Source: Nitrospira sp.
GTDB lineage: Bacteria > Nitrospirota > Nitrospiria > Nitrospirales > Nitrospiraceae
Length of the DNA stretch: 64,000 bases
Assembly (NCBI GenBank): GCA_024998685.1
Contig: JACOEH010000005.1
Coordinates: forward strand, 62,001-126,000
Reading direction: 5' to 3'
This document shows, piece after piece, positions 26,585 to 36,017 of the stretch. Each line of letters starts with the position of its first letter. Position 1 is the stretch's first letter. Under the pieces are notes generated by a model. It worked only from the letters and a program-made list of their open reading frames with translations, searched no databases and was not told the DNA's origin. A program made the translations under genes and the position numbers.

Positions 26585-26833
26585 TTAGGCGGCAAGCGGG
26601 TCAACCGACTCCGATTCCCACGGGAGTTCGACGGTCTCAGGAACGGTCACGGCTGCGAGGGGTCTCTCGATTGATTTGGCCTGTATCTCACGGTGGTGCT
26701 GGATGACCGCGTCATGCCGATGGCCACAATTGAAACAGCGCCAGCTGCGACTCCACATCTGGCCATAGTCCGCTTCCATATCAATCATGGACTCTTCCAG
26801 CATCAACCCCTGACAGCGTGTACAGCTCATCAT
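26585..26833 (-). CDS. Small zinc-ribbon protein
   Basis: An 82-residue protein with CTRCQGLMLEE at the start and RCFNCGHRHD at residues 31-40, a CxxC...CxxC zinc ribbon. AGGAGG precedes the double ATG. It is divergent from the LexA-like gene, with about 175 bases between them. Confidence 0.6.
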   Translation of the reverse strand: MMSCTRCQGLMLEESMIDMEADYGQMWSRSWRCFNCGHRHDAVIQHHREIQAKSIERPLAAVTVPETVELPWESESVDPLAA

Positions 26834-26972
26834 CGTCCTCCTTTGGTGATCCCATCGTGTCTGAGATAACCGTATCAGGCAGGATGGTTCCGGCCAGATG
26901 CGAACGAGGTACGTCGAAAGAGGGAGGAAGATGACGGGTGCCTCGAACCGGGATTACAGCTCCCCGCTCCAC

Positions 26973-27008
26973 TTGACAGATATTTCAGCTTATGTGACCA
27001 TTGGTCAC
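26973..27008 (+). promoter_or_regulatory. Promoter and palindromic operator of the lexA-imuB-dnaE2 operon
   Basis: A -35 box TTGACA at 26973-26978 is followed by the palindrome GTGACCATTGGTCAC (26994-27008), which abuts the ATG at 27010. A repressor dimer on this site would cover the -10 region and the translation start. The LexA-like protein encoded next is the natural candidate. No ribosome site is apparent, so the message may be leaderless or nearly so. Confidence 0.55.
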
Positions 27009-27009
27009 C

Positions 27010-27552
27010 ATGCGCCCTTCTGAGTTTCGGCAGACTCGCCGGTTCCTTCATTTGACCCAAGCGGAGTTAGCCGACAAACTGCAAACGACCCGTCGCTCCA
27101 TTATCCGATATGAAGATGGCAGCCGCCGAATCCCCGGTATGGCGGAGGTGGTGCTGCAATCGTTAGCAACCGCGCACGTCGAACTGGCTGGCGTGGTGGC
27201 CGCCGGGGAACCGATTGAACCCATCCCCCAGACCGAACGCGTCGAAGTGCCGAAGAGCATGATGGGGCGCGGCGAGACGTTCGCCCTCCGCGTGAAGGGG
27301 ATTTCTATGAAGGATGAAGGGATTTTCCCGGGCGATGTGGTCGTCGTGCAGAAACACGCCACGGCCCGGAACGGCCAAACCGTCATCGCCTTGGTGAATG
27401 GCGAAGCGACGATCAAAACGTATTACCGGAAAGCCGGAACCGTGGAACTCCATCCGGCCAATGAGACGATGCAGCCGATCCTCGTGAAGCCGACCGATGC
27501 TTTTCAGATCGAAGGCATTGTCGTCGGGGTCATCCGTCACTTACGGAAGTGA
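27010..27552 (+). CDS. LexA-like repressor (HTH plus S24 peptidase)
   Basis: ATG 27010 is preferred; the TTG at 27001 lies inside the operator. Residues 8-60 form an XRE-type helix-turn-helix (LTQAELADKLQTTRRSIIRY), not the winged helix of classic LexA. The second half is an S24 self-cleaving domain with Ser in KGISMKDEGIFPGDVV and Lys in GEATIKTYY. An evident Ala-Gly cleavage bond (LAGVVAAGEP) lies near residue 63. It would repress the mutagenic polymerase operon until RecA-triggered self-cleavage after DNA damage. Confidence 0.8.
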   Translation: MRPSEFRQTRRFLHLTQAELADKLQTTRRSIIRYEDGSRRIPGMAEVVLQSLATAHVELAGVVAAGEPIEPIPQTERVEVPKSMMGRGETFALRVKGISMKDEGIFPGDVVVVQKHATARNGQTVIALVNGEATIKTYYRKAGTVELHPANETMQPILVKPTDAFQIEGIVVGVIRHLRK

Positions 27553-27572
27553 GACCCGGTGAGTCCCCTCTC

Positions 27573-28757
27573 ATGGATCGCCAGATTGTGTGCTTTGCGA
27601 TTCCCGCCGTTGAAGTCGCCCTTGCACAACTGAATGATCCCCGCCTTGGAACGCGACCGGTTGCTATTGCCTCCCTCAACAAGGCTTGTGCCCTTATTCG
27701 AGAGGTTTCTTCTGAAGCCGCACAGGCCGGCCTTGCAGCCGGTATGTCCGTCGATCACGCCCGGCGCGTATGTCCGCCTCTCCAGGTGCTGGCCCCGAAC
27801 CCCGCGCGGGTGCGCACGGCGAATGAATCACTGTTAAAGGTCGTCGCCCGGTATGCCCCCGTATGGGAGTTGTTCCATCCCGGCTCCTTTCTGATGGATG
27901 TCACCGGAACCGGACGGCTCTTTGGTCCGGCCTGCGATGTCGCGGCCAAAGTGCAGCAGGAGGTTCTGGAACAGTATCGGCTTGACGGTGTGGCGGGAGT
28001 CGGAAGCAACAAACTCATCGCGCAGACTGCCGCGATGTTGATCCAGCCCTCCGAACTTTATGATGTGCGGCCCGGTTCAGAAGAAGTGTTCATGTCTCCC
28101 CTGCCGGTCGGGACGTTGCCGGGCCTCCGGCGGCCCTGCATGCGGAAGGTGGTTCACCGCCTCGATGATCTGAACCTCTGCACGTTGGGCGATGTGGCGG
28201 CAAGTCCGCTTGATGCCTTGGAAGTCGCCTTTCATGACTATGCCGGATCACTGTCCCGGTGGGCACAAGGCATCGATTCACTGCCTGTCCTGCCGCCGAC
28301 GGTGCACCCGACGGTGGAAGAGACCATCCTCTTTGAACCGGATGAGATCGATGATCCGGTGCTGATCGGGCGAATGCTCAACGCCTTGCAGCGGCTCTGC
28401 CGGACCCTTCGCAGCCAGCGCCGTGTCTGTGGTCGCCTCAGTCTTACGATTCGGTACAGTGATCAGAGTGAAGTGACGAAGCACGAACGGATTCAGCCGG
28501 AGACGTGCTGGGAATGTGACGTGTCCCCTCTCGTCATATCCCTCTTTTATAAAAGCATGCGCCGGCGGATTCGACTCCGAGCCTTGACCCTCAGCATGAG
28601 TGGACTGACGGGCTATGCGGAGCAAGCTTCGCTCTTCGAGACTCGATCACTGGAGGCGCAGCGCCAACAGGACCGGGCAAAGAAACTGGCCGTGGCGCTC
28701 GACACCATTCACGCCCGATATGGTGAGCAGTCCATTTACTATGGAAGAAGTGTCTGA
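27573..28757 (+). CDS. imuB: ImuB-like Y-family polymerase homolog without catalytic acids
   Basis: ATG 27573 follows GGTGAG; a GTG at 27549 overlapping the repressor stop is an alternative. The protein has the Y-family palm, fingers and little-finger layout, but where DinB has MDMDAFF it has CFAIPAVEV, and where DinB has SIDEAFLD it has PGSFLMDVT; the metal-binding acids are gone. QASLFE near residue 350 is a beta-clamp-binding motif. This is the known pattern of ImuB, which tethers DnaE2 to the clamp instead of synthesising DNA. It sits between the LexA-like gene and dnaE2; no imuA is present. Confidence 0.8.
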   Translation: MDRQIVCFAIPAVEVALAQLNDPRLGTRPVAIASLNKACALIREVSSEAAQAGLAAGMSVDHARRVCPPLQVLAPNPARVRTANESLLKVVARYAPVWELFHPGSFLMDVTGTGRLFGPACDVAAKVQQEVLEQYRLDGVAGVGSNKLIAQTAAMLIQPSELYDVRPGSEEVFMSPLPVGTLPGLRRPCMRKVVHRLDDLNLCTLGDVAASPLDALEVAFHDYAGSLSRWAQGIDSLPVLPPTVHPTVEETILFEPDEIDDPVLIGRMLNALQRLCRTLRSQRRVCGRLSLTIRYSDQSEVTKHERIQPETCWECDVSPLVISLFYKSMRRRIRLRALTLSMSGLTGYAEQASLFETRSLEAQRQQDRAKKLAVALDTIHARYGEQSIYYGRSV

Positions 28758-31700
28758 ATGTCTTTCGTGCATCTGCACACTCACTCGTCCTATTCGCCCA
28801 TGTCCGGGATTCCAACCGTCGAGGCACTCTGTCAGGCGGCACATGCTCAAGGCCACGACTATGTAGCACTGACCGATACCAACGGCCTCTATGGGGCGAT
28901 TCGATTTCTTGCGGAAGCGCGAACGGCGGGAGTGAAGCCGATTCTCGGGGCGGAGCTCCTGCACGGGCCCAATCGGGCCGTGCTGCTGGCAAGAAGTCCG
29001 GCCGGCTATGCCAACCTCTGCCGCATTCTTTCCGCTCGGCACTGCGATGACGCGTTCGACTTCATCGAAACCGTCGCGCAGCATCGCGCAGGGCTCATCA
29101 TTCTGTCCGATGGTCAGCCTGCGCTCAGCGCCTGGCATCACCAGTCGAGAGAGGATCTCTACATGGAGCTGACACCCGGGCCCGCCCTCCAAGACATCGT
29201 TACGTTCAGCCGGCAGCTCAACATTCCTCCGGTCGTCACGACACGCGCCCACTTCCTCCACCCCGACGACTATCACGCGCACCGGCTTTTGCGGGCCATT
29301 GCCGGAAACACGACGCTCTCGCGCCTTACGGCGGATCACTGTTGTCTTCCATCGCAATGGCTCATGCCGGAAGCGACGCTGGCGCGCTATGTTCCGAACG
29401 TGCCGGAAGCACTTACGAACACGCTGAGAATTGCCGAGTCCTGCCATACCGAGTGGGACTTCAAGCACACGATCTTTCCCTCGTTCCGCCGGCTCTCCGC
29501 CGAATCCGCCTATGACACGTTACATCGCAAGACCTATGCAGGAGCCCTCTGGCGTTATGGTGCCCTCTCATCAGAAGTCCGGGAGCGGATTGAGAGGGAG
29601 CTGACCCTGATTCGCGAAAAGGGCTATGCCGATTATTTTCTGGTCGTGGATGAGATCGTGCGCCAAGCGCCACGGACTTGTGGCCGGGGCTCTGCAGCTG
29701 CTTCGATCGTGTCATACTGTCTCGGCATCACCCATGTCGATCCGATTCGGCACCATCTCCTGTTTGAACGGTTCCTCAATCCAGGCCGGCATGATCCACC
29801 CGACATCGACATAGATTTTCCGTGGGACGAGCGCCCCGCCATTCTGGACTGGGTCTTCAAACACTACGGGCACCGGCACGCCGCGATGGTGGCCAATCAG
29901 AACACCCTGGCGACCCGGGCCGCCCTGCGCGAAATTGCGAAGGTCTATGGCTTGCCCGCTGCGGAGATCGGCAAGGCATTGAACGTTCTTCAGCGACGAG
30001 CCGACTTTGTCGAGGTGCCGTCACGGATGACGGTGAAGGACTGGGCGCGCGAGGTCTGTTCAGCCCTGCGGCTCACAGACCTCTGGCATGAGATCCTCTT
30101 CTGGTCGGTCCGGCTCGATGGCCACTTCCGCAATCTCGGTCTGCATCCTGGCGGCGTGGTGCTGGTTCCTGATGAGATCCGGCGCTATGTGCCAGTGGAA
30201 ATTTCTGCTTCGGGCTTACCGGTGATCCAATGGGAGAAAGACCAGACCGAAGACGCGGGGCTCGTGAAGATCGATCTGTTGGGTAATCGCTCCTTGGCCG
30301 TCATTCGAGACGCTTTGGCTGCGATTGTTCGCAACACGGAGCGCGTCATCGACTATGCGACGTGGGACCCGATCAGCGATCCGGCCACCCAAGAGTTGAT
30401 TCGGCAAGGCGACACCATGGGGTGTTTCTACGTCGAGTCCCCTGCCACGCGTCTCCTGCTCAAGAAACTCTGGGGCGGGATGCCATCAGATCGCCGAGCC
30501 ATCGCCGATGTCTTTGAGTACCTTGTTGTCGTGTCGTCGCTCATCCGGCCCGCTGCCAATACCTTCACGGAAGAGTTTGTGCGACGTGCGCATGGACACC
30601 GATACCAGTCCCCTCGCCCCGAACTCGATGACATCCTGTTCGAGACCCATGGCATCATGGTCTATCAAGAAGATGTCATGAAAGTGGCCGTGGCCTTAGG
30701 CGGGTTCTCGGTCGAAGATGGGGACCAGCTCAGAAAGGTCTTGAGTAAGAAGCACAAGGCGCGACAGCTGCGCGACTATTGCCACCAGTTCTACGAAGGC
30801 GCAGCGGCCCGGGGGTGCTCGCTCACCGTTATCGACCAGATCTGGGCCATGATCATGAGCTTCGCCGGGTATAGCTTGTGTAAACCGCATAGTGCGAGCT
30901 ATGCCCAGGTGAGCTGTAAGTCGGCCTATCTTCGCGCCCATTATCCCGCCGAGTTCATGGCGGCCGTCATCAGCAATCAAGGCGGGTACTACTCGGCCTT
31001 TGCGTACCTGTCGGAAGGGAGGCGCATGGGCCTGACCATTCTACCTCCAGACATCAATGCCAGTGTCTGGAGCTACACCGGAGCGGGGCAGACTGTGCAG
31101 GTGGGCTTCATGCAGATCAAAGGATTGCAGGAGGACCTGGCCAAGCAACTCATTGCCGAACGGGAGGCTCATGGAACGTATCGGTCGCTTGCCGACGTGC
31201 TGAGTCGAGTGAAATTGGACTATGCTCAAGCCAAGCTGCTCATTAAGGCCGGATGTTTCGATTCCATCGCCGGAGAACTCACACGGCCGGCCCTGCTGTG
31301 GCGCGTCTTCGCCGCACAGGCCAGTACACCGCCTCGCTCTATCCCAATCCCGCCAGAGTACTCATCCCAGAAGAGGCTCCACCACGAACGTGCCCTTTTT
31401 GGCTTTCCGCTAAGCTGCCATCCGCTCGATCTGTTCAGGGAGGCGCTGGTGTCGACTCCACACATTCCCACCAAAGACGTGGGCCTGTACGCGGGGAAGG
31501 AAGTGACGCTGATCGGATGGCTCCTGACCGAGAAGATCGTCTCCACGAAGAAAGGGAAGCCCATGGAGTTTATGACCTTGGAGGATCAGACCGGGATGTA
31601 TGACGCGACCGTGTTTCCCGACACCTACCAACACTACTGTCATTTGCTGGCACCCAATCAGGCCTATGTGGTGACGGGACTCGTCGAGGAACAGTTTTGT

Positions 31701-31790
31701 ACAGTCACCGTCACAATCCGCACCCTTCGCCTCCTGAGTACGCATGATAGCGAGGCGGCGTCCGAACCGATTGAGGAAGTCACCGCCTAG
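28758..31790 (+). CDS. dnaE2: Error-prone DNA polymerase DnaE2 (ImuC)
   Basis: A 1010-residue C-family polymerase starting immediately after the ImuB stop. The N-terminal PHP domain begins HLHTHSSYSPMSG. CGRGSAAASIVSY precedes the palm with catalytic Asp residues in PPDIDIDF (about 349-353) and a third in VKIDLLGNRS (about 505). C-terminal helix-hairpin-helix and OB-fold regions (ITLIGWLLTEK) follow. DnaE2 makes mutagenic translesion DNA together with ImuB. The stop is TAG. Confidence 0.9.
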   Translation: MSFVHLHTHSSYSPMSGIPTVEALCQAAHAQGHDYVALTDTNGLYGAIRFLAEARTAGVKPILGAELLHGPNRAVLLARSPAGYANLCRILSARHCDDAFDFIETVAQHRAGLIILSDGQPALSAWHHQSREDLYMELTPGPALQDIVTFSRQLNIPPVVTTRAHFLHPDDYHAHRLLRAIAGNTTLSRLTADHCCLPSQWLMPEATLARYVPNVPEALTNTLRIAESCHTEWDFKHTIFPSFRRLSAESAYDTLHRKTYAGALWRYGALSSEVRERIERELTLIREKGYADYFLVVDEIVRQAPRTCGRGSAAASIVSYCLGITHVDPIRHHLLFERFLNPGRHDPPDIDIDFPWDERPAILDWVFKHYGHRHAAMVANQNTLATRAALREIAKVYGLPAAEIGKALNVLQRRADFVEVPSRMTVKDWAREVCSALRLTDLWHEILFWSVRLDGHFRNLGLHPGGVVLVPDEIRRYVPVEISASGLPVIQWEKDQTEDAGLVKIDLLGNRSLAVIRDALAAIVRNTERVIDYATWDPISDPATQELIRQGDTMGCFYVESPATRLLLKKLWGGMPSDRRAIADVFEYLVVVSSLIRPAANTFTEEFVRRAHGHRYQSPRPELDDILFETHGIMVYQEDVMKVAVALGGFSVEDGDQLRKVLSKKHKARQLRDYCHQFYEGAAARGCSLTVIDQIWAMIMSFAGYSLCKPHSASYAQVSCKSAYLRAHYPAEFMAAVISNQGGYYSAFAYLSEGRRMGLTILPPDINASVWSYTGAGQTVQVGFMQIKGLQEDLAKQLIAEREAHGTYRSLADVLSRVKLDYAQAKLLIKAGCFDSIAGELTRPALLWRVFAAQASTPPRSIPIPPEYSSQKRLHHERALFGFPLSCHPLDLFREALVSTPHIPTKDVGLYAGKEVTLIGWLLTEKIVSTKKGKPMEFMTLEDQTGMYDATVFPDTYQHYCHLLAPNQAYVVTGLVEEQFCTVTVTIRTLRLLSTHDSEAASEPIEEVTA

Positions 31791-31937
31791 CCTACTTGGA
31801 TCTATGTTGCCATTGCTGCCGGTCTGCGCCCATCGGTCTGCCTCTTGCAAAGGCTCTCCATGTGCTTTGGGGAGAGGCGTAGGAGAGGTCTGCGCCTTGT
31901 GGTCCCCGAGGAATGGTTGTAACGAAGGGAGGTTCTC

Positions 31938-32174
31938 GTGGGTCTGCGCTGGTTCAATGCTCTGGGAGCGGTGATGTTATTTTTCTATCTCTTCTTAAAT
32001 GAGATTGTCTGCATAAATGTCTGGAATGAGTCCAACATGTTCCTGATTCCCATGGCGATCGTGTATGTCGGGACCGCCCTGGTGCTCTCAGTCTGGAAAG
32101 GGTCAGATTCCCAACAAACGCCGCCTCCGTTCCCTCGTCAGCATGTGCTGACTCCTCGGGAGGCGCTGCGGTAA
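31938..32174 (+). CDS. Small two-span membrane protein
   Basis: A 78-residue protein from GTG 31938 with GGAGG at -8. Two hydrophobic segments (residues 8-27 and 35-53) suggest two membrane helices; the C-terminal 25 residues are polar and Pro-rich. No family recognised. It begins 147 bases after dnaE2. Confidence 0.5.
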   Translation: MGLRWFNALGAVMLFFYLFLNEIVCINVWNESNMFLIPMAIVYVGTALVLSVWKGSDSQQTPPPFPRQHVLTPREALR

Positions 32175-32185
32175 AATCCTGCCCC

Positions 32186-33130
32186 ATGCCCCTCTCGCCG
32201 CTGATACGGTTCGGGACTTCGACCTGGACCTATGAAGGCTGGCAAGGGCAGGTCTACCTCAAGCCGTACGCCAAGACGACGTTCGCCCGCGAATGCTTAG
32301 GCGAATATTGCCAGTACCTCTCTAACGGGGAGCCGTGTTTTCGCACGGTCGGCAATGATGCCCCCTTCTACCGGCCCCCAACACCGAACCAGCTCCGCAA
32401 ATACCTCAACCAGATTCCCGAAGACTTTGAAATGTGTTTCAAGGTGTGGGAAGAACTCACCATTCCGAGCTATGCGAAGCACGCTCGCTATGGGACAAAG
32501 GCTGGTCAACCCAATCCGAATTTCCTGAACGCGAAGATCTTTCATGAGCTCGTGCTCGCGCCCTATTGGGACGCGAAGTTTGAACCCCATACAGGCCCCT
32601 TCTTGTTTGAGTTCCAGCGGCATGGGATGTCGGCTGAGGAGTTTTGTACACGGCTGAATTCCTTCTTTGGTCAACTACCGAAGGACTTTCAGCACGCGGT
32701 GGAAATCCGGAACGCAGGACTCCTCGGTCAGGACTATCGGCAGGTCCTGGAACGGCATGGCGTCGCCCACGTCTACAACCACTGGTCTTACATGCCCTCC
32801 TTGGCAGACCAGCATCAACGCATGGAGGCATTCACCGCACCCTTCACGGTGCTGCGTCTGCTCACTCCTTTGAAAATGTCCTACGAAGCAGCGAAGAAGC
32901 GGGCTGAACCGTATAACAAGATCGTGGGCGACCTGCCGGAGATGCGGCGGGACACAGTAGAATTGGTGAAGAAGGCAATGGCCGAGAAGCGGCGGGCCTA
33001 TGTGATCGTGAATAATCGGTCGGAAGGCAATGCGCCATTGACGATTCAGGCCTTAATGAAGCCGCTGCAAGCTGAGGTCCATCCTACTGATGACAGACCG
33101 GGCGCGGGTGCGCCCCCAACAGATAGGTAA
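32186..33130 (+). CDS. DUF72 (YecE-like) protein
   Basis: A 314-residue protein with the TIM-barrel DUF72 pattern: FGTSTWTYEGWQGQVY at the start, FRTVGNDAPFYRPPTPNQL, FEMCFKVWEELTIPSYA and the ending YVIVNNRSEGNAPLTIQAL. DUF72 proteins are widespread, of unknown activity, and often near DNA-repair genes, as here next to dnaE2 and ligD. A 69-base piece of its 3' end recurs at 36870-36938. Confidence 0.85.
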   Translation: MPLSPLIRFGTSTWTYEGWQGQVYLKPYAKTTFARECLGEYCQYLSNGEPCFRTVGNDAPFYRPPTPNQLRKYLNQIPEDFEMCFKVWEELTIPSYAKHARYGTKAGQPNPNFLNAKIFHELVLAPYWDAKFEPHTGPFLFEFQRHGMSAEEFCTRLNSFFGQLPKDFQHAVEIRNAGLLGQDYRQVLERHGVAHVYNHWSYMPSLADQHQRMEAFTAPFTVLRLLTPLKMSYEAAKKRAEPYNKIVGDLPEMRRDTVELVKKAMAEKRRAYVIVNNRSEGNAPLTIQALMKPLQAEVHPTDDRPGAGAPPTDR

Positions 33131-33175
33131 ATGCTTGCCCCTCCAAGCATCCTGGCTGCTGTAGGTAATAGGCGC

Positions 33176-33418
33176 TCAGTGACGACGATCACGCGGGGGG
33201 TTCGGATCATTGCCACGCGGCATCGTGTCGGAATCTCTGAATGATCCGCTTTTACCCTGAAGCCGGACTTCCCCGCCGCCAAGGTTTTGAACGATTTCCT
33301 TGGCCCGTTGTTCGGCGTCCCTCTGCGTGTCATGCACAGAACTGGCTCTTCCAGCCCTTGATTTCTTCACCGCCCAGCCCTTTTCGTGCTTCACGACGAA
33401 GCGGTCGTTCTTGGCCAC
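33176..33418 (-). CDS. DUF2188 protein
   Basis: An 80-residue protein from GTG 33418 with AAGGAGG ahead. It has the DUF2188 look: RFVVKHEKGWAVKKSRAGRA then DTQRDAEQRAKEIVQNLGG and GEVRLQGKSGSFRDSDT. The short C-terminus is Pro/Asp/Arg-rich. These proteins are of unknown function and often lie beside LigD or Ku genes. Confidence 0.75.
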   Translation of the reverse strand: MAKNDRFVVKHEKGWAVKKSRAGRASSVHDTQRDAEQRAKEIVQNLGGGEVRLQGKSGSFRDSDTMPRGNDPNPPRDRRH

Positions 33419-33458
33419 AGTGCCTCCTTCAGTTAAGAGTTGGATCGGCTTTGCACTA

Positions 33459-35987
33459 CTAAAGCTTCAATGTTTGAGAGATGCTCAGAAATTCCGCCGA
33501 GACCTTTTGAGCTTTTTGAATCAGCTTATCGTCAATAGTGTGCAGTTGGATTGCACTCGCCGTTTTATATTTCTTTAGATCTGTCCAACTGACGGGCCAG
33601 GCAATAGGAGCTCCGGCACGCGCTCGCAGTGAAAACGGCGCAATGGCGGTGGCTGAGAAATCATTCCTGAAAAAATCGACAAAGATCTTCCCCGATCGCC
33701 TTTTCTTGCTCATATTGGCCACATACGCGCCGGGTATTTCTCGTACCATTGTTTCGGCAAAGCCACGAGCAAACTCTTTGATTTCTTCCCAGCCATGCTC
33801 GGGTTTAATCGGTGCCACAACGTGGATGCCTTTCCCACCTGAGAGCCGGGGAAAGGACACGAGACCCAGTCTTTTTAGGCGATTGCGAATATCCTGAGCC
33901 GCGAGCTTGACCGCTTCAAACGGGACGCCCGCATCGGGATCAAGATCGAAAATGATTTGGTCGGGCTTGCCTTGGGTTGAGATTGAGCTTTGCCAGGCAT
34001 GTAATTCCATTGTGCCCATTTGAACAAGCTGCAAAATTCCGACTTCATTTTGGACGTAAATGTAGTCATGTTTATTGCCCTTATGAGTGAGTGATCTGGA
34101 ATACACTTCATCGCCCATGCCTTGCATGGGGTTGCGCTGAAAAAAACACTCCCCGCCTATGCCGTCGGTGCAGCGCAGTAAACTGATCAAGCGTGAGCGA
34201 ACGAAAGGCACCATGAGTGGCGCGATCCTGTCATAATATTCTGCTACGTCGCCTTTAGTAATTTTGGTATCAGGAAACACGATTCTATCAGGATGGGTAA
34301 TTTTCACGCCCCTATAAGAAACCTCGTCTTTGCTTGTAGAGCGCGGCTTCGTGTCCTTCGTCACTTGTTCGATGGGTTTCGGAATTTCTTCAACTACCTT
34401 GATCGGATTCTTATCCTCGCGCAAGCCTTTGAGGGAACCGTGGCGGATATGCCCATCTGAGGTCCACTCGATAAAAGAGATTTCGCAGAGTATTTCAGGT
34501 TTCACGAAAATATAGTCTCGCCGACCTCGGCCGACTTTCTCCCCAAATGGCGATTTCATGATCTGAAGCGGGATCAATCGTTGATAGATATCCTTGGCGA
34601 GCTGTTGCGAAAACCCGGTTCCCACTTTACCTGCATAGGTGAATTGCTTGTTCTTGTAATAGCCCAGTAATAATGCGCCTATCGCCTTAGTATGATTCTT
34701 CGCGGGCATGAAGCCACCAATCACAAATTCCTGCTCAAGTCCGCATTTGCTTTTGACCCAGTCGTTGGTCCGGCGACCTTGATAAAGACTGTCCTTTTTC
34801 TTCGAGACCAACCCTTCCGCCCCAATCTCACAGGCTTGTTCGAGCAAGTCCGGTGAGCTTTCTAGATGATCGCTGAAGTGCAGAGGAGCTTGTGCTGCCT
34901 TAAGGATTTTTGAAAGCTGAACTTTCCGCTCGATCAGTGCTTTGTTGGTGAGGTCTTCGCCATCGAGATACAGAAGATCAAAAAGATACCCGTGGATGAT
35001 CTTTTGATTATTGTCTGAGAGGGCGGCCTGTAAGGCGCCGAAGTCTGACTGGCCTCGTTCATTGAGGACACAGGCCTCTAAATCGAACACCGCACTCTCG
35101 ATTGTTAACTGGGCGATAGCCTTCGCAAGAGGTGTAAATTTGTGCGTCCAATCTTGACCGCCTCGGGTCCGCAGGATCACGGTACCCTTGTCCACGAACG
35201 CCATGAGCCGATAGCCGTCATATTTGATCTCATGGACCCACACATCCCTATTGGGCTGCTTATCAACGAGCGTGGCCAGTTCTGGGCCAGGATACTGTTT
35301 CATTAAGCTGGTTAATGACGTGCTGGACTTTTTCGCGCCGGTCTTGAATGGCCTCTGATGAACGGACATGGGTTTCCTGAGATGCCTGCGTTGTGTGGTT
35401 TTACCTAGACTCGCTTTAAGGATTTCGGCCATGGTTCTGCCTGTCACCACGCTGGTATGTTCGCGTTTTAAAAATCCATCATTCTTGGATTTACTCAGTG
35501 CGAAGTCATCTTTGCTCTTAATCAGCAGCCAGTTCTCGCGTTTGTCAGGCGTATGCATTCGCACCAGATGCCACTGCCCCTTCATCCGAAAGCCGTCAAT
35601 GGAGAAAGTGAGGTGCCCCTTCTTCTCCATTTTGGCGGGGTCTTCTTCCGGCATCCAGACGCCTTCATCCCAAATCATCACGGGGCCGGCACCATACTGC
35701 TTTTCGGGTATGACGCCTTCAAACTCGTTGTAATCCATGGGATGGTCCTCGGTTCGGACGGCGAGGCGTTTATCAGCGGGGTCGTAGCTGGGGCCTCTGG
35801 TGACCGCCCAGCTTTTCATGACGCCATCCCATTCCAAACGAAGATCATAGTGAGTCCGCGTCGCTTCATGGAGCTGAATCACAAAGCGCAAGTGTTCTGA
35901 AGAGCGCTTTCCGGCTTTGCCCCGCGGTTCCGCGGTGATGCCAAAGTCACGCTTCTCGTTATATTTCTTCAGAAGTTCACGCGCCAT
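33459..35987 (-). CDS. ligD: Multidomain ATP-dependent DNA ligase LigD
   Basis: An 842-residue protein with three domains in order: 3'-phosphoesterase (residues 1-170; RFVIQLHEATRTHYDLRLEW and FEGVIPEKQYGAGPV), ATP ligase (220-530; adenylation Lys255 in EIKYDGYRLM) and a primase-like polymerase (560-842; DLDPDAGVPFEAV with the metal-binding acids). This is a non-homologous end-joining enzyme. No Ku gene lies in the window, so it must rely on a distant Ku or act alone. The order PE-LIG-POL is one of several natural arrangements. Confidence 0.92.
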   Translation of the reverse strand: MARELLKKYNEKRDFGITAEPRGKAGKRSSEHLRFVIQLHEATRTHYDLRLEWDGVMKSWAVTRGPSYDPADKRLAVRTEDHPMDYNEFEGVIPEKQYGAGPVMIWDEGVWMPEEDPAKMEKKGHLTFSIDGFRMKGQWHLVRMHTPDKRENWLLIKSKDDFALSKSKNDGFLKREHTSVVTGRTMAEILKASLGKTTQRRHLRKPMSVHQRPFKTGAKKSSTSLTSLMKQYPGPELATLVDKQPNRDVWVHEIKYDGYRLMAFVDKGTVILRTRGGQDWTHKFTPLAKAIAQLTIESAVFDLEACVLNERGQSDFGALQAALSDNNQKIIHGYLFDLLYLDGEDLTNKALIERKVQLSKILKAAQAPLHFSDHLESSPDLLEQACEIGAEGLVSKKKDSLYQGRRTNDWVKSKCGLEQEFVIGGFMPAKNHTKAIGALLLGYYKNKQFTYAGKVGTGFSQQLAKDIYQRLIPLQIMKSPFGEKVGRGRRDYIFVKPEILCEISFIEWTSDGHIRHGSLKGLREDKNPIKVVEEIPKPIEQVTKDTKPRSTSKDEVSYRGVKITHPDRIVFPDTKITKGDVAEYYDRIAPLMVPFVRSRLISLLRCTDGIGGECFFQRNPMQGMGDEVYSRSLTHKGNKHDYIYVQNEVGILQLVQMGTMELHAWQSSISTQGKPDQIIFDLDPDAGVPFEAVKLAAQDIRNRLKRLGLVSFPRLSGGKGIHVVAPIKPEHGWEEIKEFARGFAETMVREIPGAYVANMSKKRRSGKIFVDFFRNDFSATAIAPFSLRARAGAPIAWPVSWTDLKKYKTASAIQLHTIDDKLIQKAQKVSAEFLSISQTLKL

Positions 35988-36017
35988 TTATGCCATCCGT
36001 TCTGACGATTCCTGGTA

